Shown here one piece after another: positions 45,490 through 55,904 of a DNA stretch of 64,000 bases. The DNA lies in assembly GCA_030066795.1 (NCBI GenBank), contig JASJAW010000022.1:124001-188000 (forward strand), given 5' to 3'. Below the pieces are notes generated by a model. That model was not told the origin of the DNA. It ran no database searches and saw nothing but the letters and a program-made list of their open reading frames with translations. This stretch comes from Dinoroseobacter sp. (GTDB lineage: Bacteria > Pseudomonadota > Alphaproteobacteria > Rhodobacterales > Rhodobacteraceae). A program made the translations under genes and the position numbers. Within the stretch, counting starts at the first letter, position 1. Every line of letters begins with the position of its first letter.

Positions 45490-48400
45490 CTATTGCGTCA
45501 ACTGTGGCGGGGGTCGGCGGAAAAGGTCCCGAAAGATACCCGGTGTCAAGACCGAGAGCGGGTTGACCGTCACCGTCGGCGCGGCTCGGGTGCCTTCAAT
45601 GCGATAATTCACGCCGATCAGGCCTTCTCCGGGCGTGCCCAACAATTCGCCCCCCACCGAATTGATGACATAGACCGGCGAGACAACGCCCTGTAGCGCG
45701 ATCTGGTCGCGATCCGGCTGAACAACACCTTCGAACGTCAGTCCGAGGGCAGGCCCATTGGCCAATCCATCGCGGAGGCCGACACCTTCGGGCGTGATCT
45801 GCAAACCGGTAGATACTTCGGTAAAGCCAATCCCACCGCCATTGGCCAGCTGCTCGACCAAGCCAACAATCGACAGCGCGGACAGCAGTTCAACCGCAGC
45901 AGGGCTTTCTATTAGCCGAGTGCTCGCCAGTTTAAGCTGCCCGGTATAACTGCCGGAGGCTCCGGTGGCCTCAAGCAGCAGGTCCATCGGACCTCCTTGG
46001 AGATTTGACAGGATCCCTGCGGCGGCCAGGACAGCACCACCATCATTTGAGGTAACGCGCACAGCTTGGCGCGCGTTGGGCCCGGGTCCCAGCTCCACCC
46101 GGACCGGAGCGCGCCCGTTCAGTTGGCCGGACAAGGTTCCGGAGACAACGGCCCCCATCAGAACCGTACCTCTGACATCGCGTAATGCCAGTGTGTCGCC
46201 GACCACCACTTCGTCCAACTCCACAGCGAAGGCGCCTCCTTCGCCAGAGGTTGCACCACTTACACGCGGCGGCAGCTTCCTGAGATCAAGCCGCCCACCG
46301 GTCAACGCAAACGTTGGAGCAACCTCCGCCCCCCGGCCCACCAGTTCAGCCTGCACGTCTAACCATTGCCCAAGGACGAGCCGGTCCATCTGCGCCCATG
46401 CAAGACTATTGTCATCTACGTCGAATTGCACACGACCCGCGGCTGAAAACCCCTCGAAATCCAATTCCAAGCGATCGAGCTGCGGTGGATTTCCAAGCAC
46501 CACATCAAGCTCCGCCCGGCCAGCTTGTGCTGCAGGCTTTGTCCATCCCAGTTCCGCAACCTGAATGGACATTCCCCGAAGCTCGCTTGCCACCTTCAAC
46601 TCCGGAGGACGGTCAGGCCCAAAGAGCGTCAGGTCGTAGATCGCCCGAGTACTGTCGCCCCCAAGAACCCCCGGAGGAATCGAAACGCCGACGCTGCCAA
46701 GCCCGTCCTCCGAAAGCTCCGCGGTTCCGGAAATCAGTGTCGGCTCGCCAGAGTTTTGCGATGCGTCCAACCGGGCGCCGAGAGCAAATGTCACCGGCAA
46801 ACGCTCTATCAACCCGGAGCCGGACAGGCTCAGCTCTGGTCCCATGATCGCAACGTTGATCTGACCGTCCCGAAGGTCAAGCTCGGGGGCGATTTCAGCG
46901 ATCTGCGCATCTCGTATTTGCGCCTCCACTCTGAGTCGGTTGAGATTGAAGGGGGCCCCTCGTCGAAGCGTGATCTCAAAATCCGCTTGCCCGTCTGCAG
47001 CGCCCGAAATCCCCTGCGGCGGCAGAGTGAACCGGTCCTTAAGCCGAACCGGAGGTCGGGCGAGCACATCCAGCAACGCTTCGGCTTTGCCGTCGATCTC
47101 CAACCGCAAGCGTGCGTCCCCACCCTTGATACGCGTATCCATGACCTCGAAACTCGAGCCCGCTAAAGAAACCGCGCCCGCCTGCTCGGTCGCAAAACTG
47201 CCTTCCGCAACACGGATCAGGAATTTGTTGTCAAACAAGGTTGCATGACCACGCGCAGAGTTCAGAACAGGAAACTCGGGCAACACTCTGACAACCGCGT
47301 CTGCATAGCTGAAACTTACGCCAAGCACAGGCCGCTCTCCTGGCGTCATCCTCAGTGCGACGAACGCATCCTGAAGTACGCCGTCTGAAACGTTCTCTGT
47401 CAGCCACCGCCCCAGCTTTGCCCCTTTACCCCGCGCAGGCCAGAATTGCGCAACGCGCGGAGCGGATGCTTCCGGGATGTGCAGGTCCAGCGCAAGTCGA
47501 GGCTTGTCGTCTGCCGGCCATTCTACCCGCCCCCCGCCGGTTGCCCGAATTCCTGTTTGCAGGTCGGCAAGCTGCACCAATCCGAGGTCAAGTTGCCGGG
47601 CATTTGCTGCAAATCGCCCATCAAGGCGCAAAGTCATATCCTCGGCGTCGCTACGTAGCTTCGGCGTCAGCTTCAAACGATCGATCTCGCCAAACAGCGC
47701 AAACTGGATGTCTGGCCAGATCTCCCCAGCATCAAGCGGCAAGACATCTACGTTTCCGGACAAGCGCCCGGCCCCAAGATCGGTCGACAGCTCAAACGCT
47801 GTTAAATGAAACCTGTTCAGCGCAGGGTCATATCCCAATTCAAGCGCTGCCTTCTCGACATCGACCCGCGCTTCCTGCCAAGGCACCGAAATCTTGCCCG
47901 CTCCAAGCTCGACGTCCCCCTCCAACGCGGCAAGCGCACCGTCCGGGGCCAGTGCCCCGTCCAACCTTGCGCTGACCGTCCCGTCATAAGCAGAGAGCGC
48001 TGCGAAAGCGGGAGACTGACGCGACAAAAGCTCGGCCGGCAGGTCGCTTAAACGGAGAGTCATCCGCGTGTCCGGGGTGTTGCGCGTGGTCTCAAACCGC
48101 AGCGCCGCGCCAGCCCCCGCCGGGGCGCCCTCCAGGTCCAGCGCAAGCGACAATGCGATTTTGCGGGGGTCGACAGAAACCTGCGCGACGCCGTCCGATA
48201 AGGTGACCGAGCGGGCCAACCGGCCATCGCTCACCTGCAAACTCAGATTTGTCAGCGTCAGACGTTCAAGCTGGTCGAGAGGCGCCCGCTCGAAATAGTC
48301 TTCAAGCCGCGCAATCAACGCAGGCAAAGACGGCGCCTCCGTCAATGTCTCGCCTGACTGAAGCGCAAGCCGCAAGAACCCGTCAGAGCGCCGCGTTACG

Positions 48401-48843
48401 CGCAGCGCAGCGCCATCCACCCGGATCTCGAGAGGGCGCAGCTCAGCGCGCACCAGTGCACGGCGCGAAAGGGTTACCTCGAACCGTGGGACCACTAGTC
48501 GCGCTGTTCCTCGGGGGGCCCGCAGGACCGTGTCGCGCGCGATAATGGTCGGCCGGCCGGTATCCGACAGTCCAATCTCAATCTCCCCGATCCGGGCAAT
48601 CCCGCCACCCGATGCGATCCCCCGAAGACGGTCCTCCAGGAGACCTACGACCGGGTCTGGCACCGACACGCTTCCCCTCAGAATAAGCGCCGACAGCCCG
48701 CCAAGTGTGGCCAGAACAAGCGCGGCTGCAATCACGACCAGCAGCCCAGAGCGCCGACGCGCACTGTAAGACGGCACATCTTCCGCCGCGCGCACAGGGC
48801 GCACCTCGGCCATGTCGCTTTGGCTTTGTTCTGTTTCCGTCAC
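45490..48843 (-). CDS. YhdP-type AsmA-like protein (DUF3971)
   Basis: A 1117-residue protein with one N-terminal TM helix (about 29-51) and a very long beta-rich periplasmic part rich in short amphipathic strands, with the DUF3971/AsmA-like C-terminal region. E. coli YhdP (1266 residues) is one of the AsmA-like proteins thought to bridge the periplasm and carry phospholipids to the outer membrane. The start appears to be GTG 48843 with AGGATT upstream; ATG 48813 has no ribosome binding site. It is the longest gene here and lies beside queA. Confidence 0.82.
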   Translation of the reverse strand: MTETEQSQSDMAEVRPVRAAEDVPSYSARRRSGLLVVIAAALVLATLGGLSALILRGSVSVPDPVVGLLEDRLRGIASGGGIARIGEIEIGLSDTGRPTIIARDTVLRAPRGTARLVVPRFEVTLSRRALVRAELRPLEIRVDGAALRVTRRSDGFLRLALQSGETLTEAPSLPALIARLEDYFERAPLDQLERLTLTNLSLQVSDGRLARSVTLSDGVAQVSVDPRKIALSLALDLEGAPAGAGAALRFETTRNTPDTRMTLRLSDLPAELLSRQSPAFAALSAYDGTVSARLDGALAPDGALAALEGDVELGAGKISVPWQEARVDVEKAALELGYDPALNRFHLTAFELSTDLGAGRLSGNVDVLPLDAGEIWPDIQFALFGEIDRLKLTPKLRSDAEDMTLRLDGRFAANARQLDLGLVQLADLQTGIRATGGGRVEWPADDKPRLALDLHIPEASAPRVAQFWPARGKGAKLGRWLTENVSDGVLQDAFVALRMTPGERPVLGVSFSYADAVVRVLPEFPVLNSARGHATLFDNKFLIRVAEGSFATEQAGAVSLAGSSFEVMDTRIKGGDARLRLEIDGKAEALLDVLARPPVRLKDRFTLPPQGISGAADGQADFEITLRRGAPFNLNRLRVEAQIRDAQIAEIAPELDLRDGQINVAIMGPELSLSGSGLIERLPVTFALGARLDASQNSGEPTLISGTAELSEDGLGSVGVSIPPGVLGGDSTRAIYDLTLFGPDRPPELKVASELRGMSIQVAELGWTKPAAQAGRAELDVVLGNPPQLDRLELDFEGFSAAGRVQFDVDDNSLAWAQMDRLVLGQWLDVQAELVGRGAEVAPTFALTGGRLDLRKLPPRVSGATSGEGGAFAVELDEVVVGDTLALRDVRGTVLMGAVVSGTLSGQLNGRAPVRVELGPGPNARQAVRVTSNDGGAVLAAAGILSNLQGGPMDLLLEATGASGSYTGQLKLASTRLIESPAAVELLSALSIVGLVEQLANGGGIGFTEVSTGLQITPEGVGLRDGLANGPALGLTFEGVVQPDRDQIALQGVVSPVYVINSVGGELLGTPGEGLIGVNYRIEGTRAAPTVTVNPLSVLTPGIFRDLFRRPPPQLTQ

Positions 48844-48971
48844 TGCGTCGGCTAATCCTGTTGTTATTCTGCTTTCTAAACTGTCTGGCCCGCGTGATTT
48901 CTCTGCTCCGCGCCCCTTTCTTTTGAATTGTTCTCCGCTAGTGTCACGCGAAAGTCTACAGTGAGGATCCC

Positions 48972-49433
48972 ATGATCGAAACCGGCCAGATCGCCCCCGA
49001 TTTCACCCTGCCTGCCGACGGCGGCGGCGAGGTTACTTTATCCGCCCTGCGGCCTGCCGCTGTGGTCGTTTATTTCTACCCGAAAGCAGACACATCCGGA
49101 TGCACCAAGCAAGCCATTGCTTTCACAGAACACCTCGCGGCGTTTGAGGCTGCTGGCGCGAAAATCGTCGGTATATCAAAGGATCCTGTCAAGAAGCTCG
49201 ATAAGTTTCGCGACAAGCACTCGCTGGGCATCCACCTGCTGAGTGACGAAGAAACCGACGTATGTGAGACCTGGGGCACGTGGGTCGAGAAGCAGATGTA
49301 CGGTAAGAAGTATATGGGGATCGAACGCTCCACCTTTTTGATCGATGGTGAAGGAAAGATCGTGCAAGTCTGGCGCAAGGTGAAGGTGCCCGGTCACGTT
49401 GATGCAGTGCTCGAGGCGGTTCAGGCGCTGTGA
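48972..49433 (+). CDS. bcp: Bcp/PrxQ-type thiol peroxidase
   Basis: A 153-residue peroxiredoxin reducing H2O2 and organic peroxides with electrons from thioredoxin. The peroxidatic cysteine is C44 in ADTSGCTKQA. In E. coli Bcp a second cysteine five residues on (Cys50) resolves the sulfenic acid; here that position is isoleucine. C98 (ETDVCETWG) matches E. coli Cys99. The enzyme may thus be 1-Cys-like or use C98. GTGA overlap couples it to the DUF455 ferritin-like gene. Confidence 0.94.
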   Translation: MIETGQIAPDFTLPADGGGEVTLSALRPAAVVVYFYPKADTSGCTKQAIAFTEHLAAFEAAGAKIVGISKDPVKKLDKFRDKHSLGIHLLSDEETDVCETWGTWVEKQMYGKKYMGIERSTFLIDGEGKIVQVWRKVKVPGHVDAVLEAVQAL

Positions 49434-50287
49434 CGCAACCTGACGACCTGCCTTCTACGCTGGCCGAATGTGCGACGGCGATTTTACGCACAGCCGACGG
49501 TCGGGAGAAAACAGCACTCAGCCGGGCCTGTGCTGCCAAATGGTTTGCAGCAAGAACGGCCGAGAAACCCATGCCAATCGGCACCTCGTTACCGCCTGAC
49601 ATGCCAGCGCGGCCCGAAAAACCTGAGCTTCTCTCGCCACGCGACGTTCCGCGCCGTCGACCGGGAAGCCCAGAAGGCCGCCGTGCCCTGCTTCATGCTG
49701 TTGCGCATATCGAGCTGAATGCAGTGGACCTGCACTGGGACATTATTGCGCGCTTTACAGACACACCAATGCCGATCGGGTTTTATGATGACTGGGTTAA
49801 AGCCGGGGATGAAGAGGCAAAACATTTCAATCTTGTATGCGACTGCCTTGAACGATCAGATAGCTATTACGGTGCTCTTCCTGCCCATGCAGGGATGTGG
49901 CGCGCCGCAGAAGACACCGCACAGGACCTGATGGGACGCCTCGCCGTCGTACCGATGGTCCTGGAAGCCCGCGGGCTGGATGTCACACCGGGCATGATCG
50001 CTGTATTCGAAAAAGCCGGTGAGAGCGCCGCTGTCGAGGCTTTACAGACGATCTATAGCGAGGAGGTCGGTCATGTCGCCTATGGCGCGAAGTGGTTTCA
50101 CTTCTTGTGCGGTCGTGAAAACCGCGACCCAAAAGATGCATTTCACGCGCTTGTCAGGCGGTATTTTCACTCAACGCTGAAGCCGCCGTTCAATGATGAG
50201 AAGCGGGCAGAAGCCGGACTTCCACCCGATTTTTACTGGCCACTCACAGAACCTGCCGCGCAGATCGACATGCAGAACACGCCCTGA
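49430..50287 (+). CDS. Ferritin-like DUF455 protein
   Basis: A 285-residue protein of the DUF455/ferritin-like four-helix family. Potential di-metal ligands are the Glu and His residues of AVAHIELNAVDLHWD, GDEEAKHF, LEARGLDVTPG and YSEEVGHVAYG. The start is GTG 49430, overlapping the bcp stop, so the two proteins are made together. The pairing suggests a role in oxidative stress or iron handling, but no biochemical role of DUF455 is known to me. The C-terminal segment after 245 is a short tail. Confidence 0.85.
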   Translation: MTQPDDLPSTLAECATAILRTADGREKTALSRACAAKWFAARTAEKPMPIGTSLPPDMPARPEKPELLSPRDVPRRRPGSPEGRRALLHAVAHIELNAVDLHWDIIARFTDTPMPIGFYDDWVKAGDEEAKHFNLVCDCLERSDSYYGALPAHAGMWRAAEDTAQDLMGRLAVVPMVLEARGLDVTPGMIAVFEKAGESAAVEALQTIYSEEVGHVAYGAKWFHFLCGRENRDPKDAFHALVRRYFHSTLKPPFNDEKRAEAGLPPDFYWPLTEPAAQIDMQNTP

Positions 50288-50464
50288 GACCCTGAAATTT
50301 CGGCGGAATTTTGCCGAAACCAACGGCAAGGGCGGCGAAAAATCACCGAAATGCTCAAAAACCTTGCACCTGCGACGTTACTTCTCCTACCACCGGTGCG
50401 AGTTGCGTAACATCGTTCGCACGGGATGTGGGACGCAAACATTGGGGAACCGAGGGTACGCGCA

Positions 50465-51793
50465 GTGAAAACACGCTTTGGAAAGCGGTTGGAAACGGTG
50501 TTTCCGGAGAAACGGCTGTTTCTGAAATCGGACGACTCAACGCGTTTCGTTCGTCTCGGCACCGGCACGCAAGTGGGGATGGTTGTCGGCGCGGCCCTGC
50601 TGCTGGGTTGGACCGCACTGGCGTCTTCCATGGTTATATTCGAGGCACTTGGCTCCGGCAGTGCGCGCGAACAGGCCCTTCGGGAGCAGCAGCTCTACTC
50701 CGAGCGGCTCAACAGCCTGTCTGCTGAACGCGACGCGCGGATGGCAGAAGCGGTCGCGGCGCAACAGCGGTTTGCGCTGGCGCTTGAAGAAGTCAGCAAC
50801 ATGCAGACCCGCTTGCTGGAATCCGAAGAACGCCGCGCCGAGCTTGAGAACGCCGTGGAAGCTGTGCAGCAGACTTTGCGTACGGCAATTGACCAGCGCG
50901 ACGAAGCGCGCACTTCGGCCGAAGACGCGATAACTGAGCTTGCCGAGGCGACCGGTTCCGAGCAGACCGACAAGGCAAGAATTCGCGACCTTGAAGAGAC
51001 ATTGGGCTTCCTGACCGCGGCTCTTAGCCAAACGGCTGAGGATCGCGATACGCTCGATTTTGAGTACGCCCGAGCGATGGCCGAGGTCGAGGATTTGCTT
51101 CTGACAGCGCAGTTGTCGGAAGAACGAAACGACCGCATTTTCCAAACGTTGGAAGAAGCTGTAAGTGTCTCGGTTGAACCGCTGGAAGAAATGTTCCGTC
51201 AGGTGGGACTGTCGCCGGATCGTATTCTAAATGAAGTACGCCGCGGCTACACTGGCCAGGGCGGCCCGCTTGTAGCACAAAGTCTTTCCACGCGCGGCCT
51301 GCCGCAGGACGAACTCAGCTATCGCACACAGAGTATTCTCGCCGGCCTTGATCGCCTGAACCTGCACAGGATCGCAGTGGACAAGCTTCCGTTTGCGATG
51401 CCCGTGCGATCGAGCTTCCGCTTCACCAGTCCTTTTGGCTATCGCCGCGACCCCAAGGGCGGTGGCACACGCATGCACAAAGGCACTGACTTTGCCGCCC
51501 CGCTTGGAACACCGATCTACGCCACTGCCGAAGGTGTTGTGACCAAGGCGCGCTGGTATCGTGGCTTTGGCCGCATGGTCCGGATCAAACATGCGTTCGG
51601 CTACGAAACGATTTACGCCCATCTGACAAAAATTCGCGTGAAAGAGGGGCAACGCGTCTCGCGCGGCGAGAGGATAGGTGATATGGGAAGCACTGGACGG
51701 TCTACCGGAGTTCACCTGCACTACGAAGTGCACGAGTCCGGCAAGCCCGTAAATCCCATGACGTTTATCAGGGCAGGCAAAGATGTTCTCTAA
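50465..51793 (+). CDS. M23 peptidase with N-terminal TM and coiled coil (LmdC-like)
   Basis: A 442-residue protein starting at GTG 50465 (GAGGG seven bases upstream). It has a TM helix at about 37-58, a long coiled coil at about 65-215 rich in Glu/Arg/Ala, a linker, and a C-terminal LytM/M23 domain with HKGTD (zinc His and Asp) and HLHYE. M23 endopeptidases cut peptidoglycan cross-links. The coiled coil before M23 also resembles EnvC-like activators, but here the zinc residues are complete, so it is probably active. It overlaps the bactofilin gene by 11 bases, a pairing known for shape-determining modules. Confidence 0.9.
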   Translation: MKTRFGKRLETVFPEKRLFLKSDDSTRFVRLGTGTQVGMVVGAALLLGWTALASSMVIFEALGSGSAREQALREQQLYSERLNSLSAERDARMAEAVAAQQRFALALEEVSNMQTRLLESEERRAELENAVEAVQQTLRTAIDQRDEARTSAEDAITELAEATGSEQTDKARIRDLEETLGFLTAALSQTAEDRDTLDFEYARAMAEVEDLLLTAQLSEERNDRIFQTLEEAVSVSVEPLEEMFRQVGLSPDRILNEVRRGYTGQGGPLVAQSLSTRGLPQDELSYRTQSILAGLDRLNLHRIAVDKLPFAMPVRSSFRFTSPFGYRRDPKGGGTRMHKGTDFAAPLGTPIYATAEGVVTKARWYRGFGRMVRIKHAFGYETIYAHLTKIRVKEGQRVSRGERIGDMGSTGRSTGVHLHYEVHESGKPVNPMTFIRAGKDVL

Positions 51794-52313
51794 ATCCCGA
51801 ATCAATGAACCCGGCTCCAAAGCCGAAGACACAGACACCAGCGCGGCACCCGCTACACCCCGCCCCTCCGTGGCGGACAGCACGCCCGTTGCGACGGCCA
51901 AACCCAAGGCGGCTCCATCGGTCTTGTCGTCCGATCTCAAGGTGGTCGGAAATCTGCACACCTCAGGCGACATCCAGATCGAGGGCGAAGTCGAAGGCGA
52001 TATTCACGCCCACCTGCTGACGGTCGGAGAAGGTGCGACGATCAGCGGTGAGGTGGTTGCAGACGACGTGATCGTCAACGGCCGTGTCATCGGCCGCGTT
52101 CGCGGCCTGAAAGTGCGCCTGACGTCCACCGCGCGCGTCGAAGGGGATATCATCCATAAAACGATCGCCATCGAAAGCGGCGCGCATTTCGAAGGGTCGG
52201 TGCAGCGCCAGGATGACCCGCTCGGCACGGGCACGACGAAAAAGCCAGCAGCTGCCGCACCCGCCGCGAAGCCAGCGGCCACACCTGCTCCGGCGCAAAA
52301 AGCCGGCGCCTAA
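51783..52313 (+). CDS. Bactofilin
   Basis: A 176-residue polymerising scaffold protein. The central right-handed beta-helix (about 50-150) shows the regular repeats NLHTSGDIQIEGEVEGDI and ADDVIVNGRVIGRV, with disordered Pro/Ala/Lys tails at each end. It forms nucleotide-independent filaments on the membrane and recruits peptidoglycan enzymes. It overlaps the M23 gene, and the two probably act as a unit controlling local cell-wall cleavage. The Ala/Pro-rich C-tail ends AQKAGA. Confidence 0.94.
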   Translation: MFSKSRINEPGSKAEDTDTSAAPATPRPSVADSTPVATAKPKAAPSVLSSDLKVVGNLHTSGDIQIEGEVEGDIHAHLLTVGEGATISGEVVADDVIVNGRVIGRVRGLKVRLTSTARVEGDIIHKTIAIESGAHFEGSVQRQDDPLGTGTTKKPAAAAPAAKPAATPAPAQKAGA

Positions 52314-52328
52314 GGACGCCGGGCGGGG

Positions 52329-53801
52329 GTGCGCGCACCTCCACATCCGTGCCCGGACAGCAAGCAAACCCATGATGCGCGGCTCTGCGAAGCAGAGGCG
52401 CGCAAATTCGTTCTGGCCGCGGCCATCCTTGCCTCCGCCATGGGGTTCATTGACGGATCGGTGGTCTCTGTCGCGATGCCTGCGATACGCGCGAATCTCG
52501 GTGCAACACTGAGCCAGGCCCAATGGGTGTCCAACGCCTACATGTTGACGCTATCAGCCCTGCTGCTCGTCGGCGGTGCGCTTACAGACCGGTTCGGTGT
52601 CTCGCGTGTCTTTTCCCTCGCTATCGTCGCCTTCACGCTGACCTCTCTGGCGTGCGCCGTCGCGCCAACCGTAAACACGCTGATTGCCGCACGGGCCCTT
52701 CAGGGTATGGCCGCCGCAGTCATGGTCCCGGGTTCCCTGGCTATTATCGCGCAGGCCTATCCAAAAGCCGAACGCGGTCAGGCGATCGGCACTTGGGCCG
52801 CCGCCTCGGCCCTCACCACTGCAATAGGACCAGTGATAGGCGGCGGGCTGCTCGACCTCGCAGGGGATAGCGCGTGGCGGATCATCTTCGCGCTTAACCT
52901 GCCGCTCGGGGCTGCGGCCGTCTGGATGTTGCTGCGCAAGACCAACCGGCTACCGGGCACGCCGGGCACGCCGCTCGATCTGCCGGGCGGCATACTCGCA
53001 ACACTTGGGCTGGGTCTGCTGGCCTACGGGCTGACCGGAGCGGAACATGGGGGAGCTTTCGACTCACGGCTCGTGATCTGGGGCGGCAGTGGGCTGGCGG
53101 TACTGGGTCTGTTTCTTTTCGTTGAGGCCAAAAGTACGCATCCCATGATGCCCCTCGCCCTCTTCCGGTCACGCGCATTTTCTTCCGCGAATCTGGTAAC
53201 TTTTGCGCTTTACTTTGCGTTATCTGCGGTGCTGTTCTACCTGCCTATGACGGTGATCGCCGGTTGGGGTCTGGGCGCATTCGAGGCGAGCCTGGCCTTC
53301 GTGCCTATGACCATGCTCATAGCGCTTCTGTCACCCATGTCCGGAAAATGGGCCGAAAAGATAGGCGCTGCCCCGTTCATCGGCGGTGGCGCGGCGCTTG
53401 TCGCTCTGGCTTTTGCGGGGTTGGGAGCAACTGCGCATCTGCATCTCTTCTGGACACTCACGGTGCCGTTTTGCGCGTTGATGGGTCTCGGCATGGCACT
53501 GGCGGTCGCACCTCTCTCGAGCGTGGTGATGGGATCGGTGCCCGACAACGCAACCGGCTCCGCCTCAGCGATCAACAATGCCGTCAGCCGGGTCGCGGGC
53601 TTGGTGGCCGTCGCGGCCATGGGCAGTCTCGCCTCGGCAGTCTACAGCGCGCGCGGCGGACCGGACAGCTTCGGTGCGGTCTCGGACGCACCCGGGCATC
53701 TGGGTGCTTTGGATGCCGGGTTTACTGCGGTTGCCACAGGCTCTGCTGCCCTTGCAGGAGCGTCGGCGCTAGTCGCGGCGCTCGGTCTCAGGTCACGGTG
53801 A
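52329..53801 (+). CDS. MFS drug exporter, DHA2 (14-TM) family
   Basis: A 490-residue permease with about 14 TM helices. Signatures are GFIDGSVVSVAMPAI (motif D1-like), the motif A-like segment GGALTDRFGVSRVF, and GPVIGGGLL (motif C, typical for antiporters). Likely exports small organic molecules in exchange for protons. No in-frame ATG precedes the first helix; the upstream ATGs at 52371 and 52374 are out of frame. The start is therefore taken as GTG 52329, which leaves a 30-residue hydrophilic leader. It converges with the DUF2189 gene, the two 3' ends overlapping by 14 bases. Confidence 0.85.
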   Translation: MRAPPHPCPDSKQTHDARLCEAEARKFVLAAAILASAMGFIDGSVVSVAMPAIRANLGATLSQAQWVSNAYMLTLSALLLVGGALTDRFGVSRVFSLAIVAFTLTSLACAVAPTVNTLIAARALQGMAAAVMVPGSLAIIAQAYPKAERGQAIGTWAAASALTTAIGPVIGGGLLDLAGDSAWRIIFALNLPLGAAAVWMLLRKTNRLPGTPGTPLDLPGGILATLGLGLLAYGLTGAEHGGAFDSRLVIWGGSGLAVLGLFLFVEAKSTHPMMPLALFRSRAFSSANLVTFALYFALSAVLFYLPMTVIAGWGLGAFEASLAFVPMTMLIALLSPMSGKWAEKIGAAPFIGGGAALVALAFAGLGATAHLHLFWTLTVPFCALMGLGMALAVAPLSSVVMGSVPDNATGSASAINNAVSRVAGLVAVAAMGSLASAVYSARGGPDSFGAVSDAPGHLGALDAGFTAVATGSAALAGASALVAALGLRSR

Positions 53802-54582
53802 GCACGCGTTGATAAAGATGCCATGTTGCGTGGCCGAGCAGCGGCAACACGATAAACAAGCCCAGAAACGCAGGTAGCATGGCGAGCAGCAAGAGCGATG
53901 CTACAATCAGCGCCCAGATCAGCATCACTCCGAGGTTCTCGGTCACTGCCGAAAAGCTCTTGATCATCGCGGTTACGAAATCAACCTCTGCATCAAGAAG
54001 CAGCGGTAAGCTCACAACCGTGATGGCAAAAAGTATAAAGGACAGAACCGCGCCAACGGCTGTTCCGACCAGAAGCATCATCAATCCGTTGGCTGTCAGA
54101 AACACATCGAAGGACGAGGACACATTCGTCATCACCTGCAGCCCGAGGAAGAGCGCGAAGATCATATGGGCAAGAAAGTTCCAAAAGAGAAAGAAGATCA
54201 GGATGACCGCCGCGATGGACGGCATCTGACGCGAGCGTTCGTTGACCACGACGCCCAATATCTCGCGCCAGTCCAGCGGCTCGCCCTTTTGCAGGCGCCG
54301 ACTGACTTCATACAGGCCGACGGCCGCAAAGGGTCCGATAAGCGGAAAACCTACGATAATGGGCAAGGTGGCCCAGGTTTTGCCGGTCGCCATCAAGATA
54401 TAGACCATTGCCAGTCCACCAAGGACGTAAACCGCGCTGAAAAACAGCCCGAAGGCAGGGGCTTTCTTGAAATCCGCCCACCCCGAAGAAAGCGCGAATT
54501 TCAGATCATCCACAGTAATCGTGTTCACAACAACGGTGGAAGGTCCCGTCCCTGTCTCTTCAGGATGGGTTGCTTGGGCCAT
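53788..54582 (-). CDS. DUF2189 integral membrane protein
   Basis: A 264-residue protein with a short hydrophilic N-terminus, the segment TVDDLKFALSSGWADFKKAP that marks the DUF2189 family, and five to six TM helices. Function unknown; members are often next to respiratory genes, but not here. ATG 54582 follows AGGAGG six bases upstream, while the open frame continues to 54753 without a start signal. It is separated from prfB by a short gap on the same strand. Confidence 0.88.
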   Translation of the reverse strand: MAQATHPEETGTGPSTVVVNTITVDDLKFALSSGWADFKKAPAFGLFFSAVYVLGGLAMVYILMATGKTWATLPIIVGFPLIGPFAAVGLYEVSRRLQKGEPLDWREILGVVVNERSRQMPSIAAVILIFFLFWNFLAHMIFALFLGLQVMTNVSSSFDVFLTANGLMMLLVGTAVGAVLSFILFAITVVSLPLLLDAEVDFVTAMIKSFSAVTENLGVMLIWALIVASLLLLAMLPAFLGLFIVLPLLGHATWHLYQRVLTVT

Positions 54583-54637
54583 GGTCGTTCCTCCTTGCCT
54601 CGAACCTAGCAAGGGATGCGCATTGCGCAAAGGAAAG

Positions 54638-55765
54638 TTAGTCGTCGCCCTGCGCCTCAGAGCGGGACTTGCCGGCCACCTGCTGGGCCAGTGTGGCCGC
54701 CATAAGACCATCCAGGTCACCATCGAGCACACCAGACGTGTCGGAAGTCTCAAACCCTGTGCGCAAGTCTTTCACCATCTGATACGGCTGCAGCACGTAA
54801 GATCGGATCTGATTGCCCCAGCCAGCCTCGCCCTTGGCCTCGTGCGCTTCGTTGATTGCGGCGTTCCGGCGATCCAACTCCATCTGATAAAGCCTTGATT
54901 TCAGAGCTTTCATCGCGATGTCGCGGTTCTGATGTTGGGACTTTTCCGAACTTGTGACGACGATGTTCGTCGGAATATGTGTAATCCGTACGGCGGAGTC
55001 GGTTGTATTCACGTGCTGACCGCCCGCCCCCGAGGACCGGTAGGTATCGATCCGGATGTCGGACGGGTTCACCTCGATTTCTATGTTATCATCCACGACC
55101 GGATAGACCCAGACTGAGCTGAACGAGGTATGCCGCCGCGCCGAGCTGTCATAGGGGCTGATCCGCACCAGCCGATGCACGCCCGACTCGGACTTCAGCC
55201 AGCCATAAGCATTAGGCCCGCTGATCTTGTAGGCCGCCGACTTGATCCCCGCTTCTTCTCCTGCGCTTTCAGACTGCAGCTCAACCTCATAGCCGTGTTG
55301 TTCCGCCCAGCGGACATACATCCGCGCGAGCATGGACGCCCAATCGCAGCTTTCCGTGCCTCCTGCCCCGGAATTGATCTCGAGGAAGGTATCGTTGCCA
55401 TCGGCCTCGCCGTCCAGAAGCGCTTCCAGCTCTTTCTGCGCGGCCTTCTCCTGCAGCGCTTTCAATGCCTCTTCAGCCTCGCTGACAACCTCGGCGTCAT
55501 CCTCCATTTCGCCAAGCTCGATCAGCTCAACATTGTCGGCGAGCTCTTGCTTGATACCCTCGAAGGTCGACAGCGCATCCACGAGCATCTGGCGCTCCCG
55601 CATGAGCTTCTGCGCACGCGCCTGATCGTTCCACAGGTCCGGGTCTTCAATCATCGCGTTGAACTCTTCGAGCCGATGCGGCGCGGTCTCGTAATCCAGC
55701 CGCTGCTCCAGCAGGTTCAGGGATTTCTCGATCGCCTCCACAGCGTTCTGAGCGTCTGCACGCAT
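54638..55765 (-). CDS. prfB: Peptide chain release factor 2
   Basis: A 375-residue RF2, recognising UGA and UAA. The catalytic GGQ is at residues 248-250 ([10 protein letters not shown]). The tripeptide that selects stop codons, SPF in E. coli, is SPY (203-205), a change also known from alphaproteobacteria. The coding frame is continuous: the programmed +1 frameshift of E. coli prfB is missing, so autoregulation by that route is absent. ATG 55765 has GGAAGG upstream; upstream codons to 55840 are not needed. Confidence 0.96.
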   Translation of the reverse strand: MRADAQNAVEAIEKSLNLLEQRLDYETAPHRLEEFNAMIEDPDLWNDQARAQKLMRERQMLVDALSTFEGIKQELADNVELIELGEMEDDAEVVSEAEEALKALQEKAAQKELEALLDGEADGNDTFLEINSGAGGTESCDWASMLARMYVRWAEQHGYEVELQSESAGEEAGIKSAAYKISGPNAYGWLKSESGVHRLVRISPYDSSARRHTSFSSVWVYPVVDDNIEIEVNPSDIRIDTYRSSGAGGQHVNTTDSAVRITHIPTNIVVTSSEKSQHQNRDIAMKALKSRLYQMELDRRNAAINEAHEAKGEAGWGNQIRSYVLQPYQMVKDLRTGFETSDTSGVLDGDLDGLMAATLAQQVAGKSRSEAQGDD

Positions 55766-55904
55766 TGGGTCTGCCCTTCCAACCTCTCCGGGTGCACCTG
55801 CGCGCCCGGGCCTCGGATGTATCCAAACAGGCGCGGACACTCAAGCCCGCGCTCCCGGCAGTCAAGTTTGAAAAACCCCGGGCGACAGCGCCTCCACCAC
55901 AGGA

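Noticed and set aside
54638-55840. Programmed frameshift in prfB
   Set aside because: The frame is continuous from ATG 55765, with no internal TGA near codon 25.
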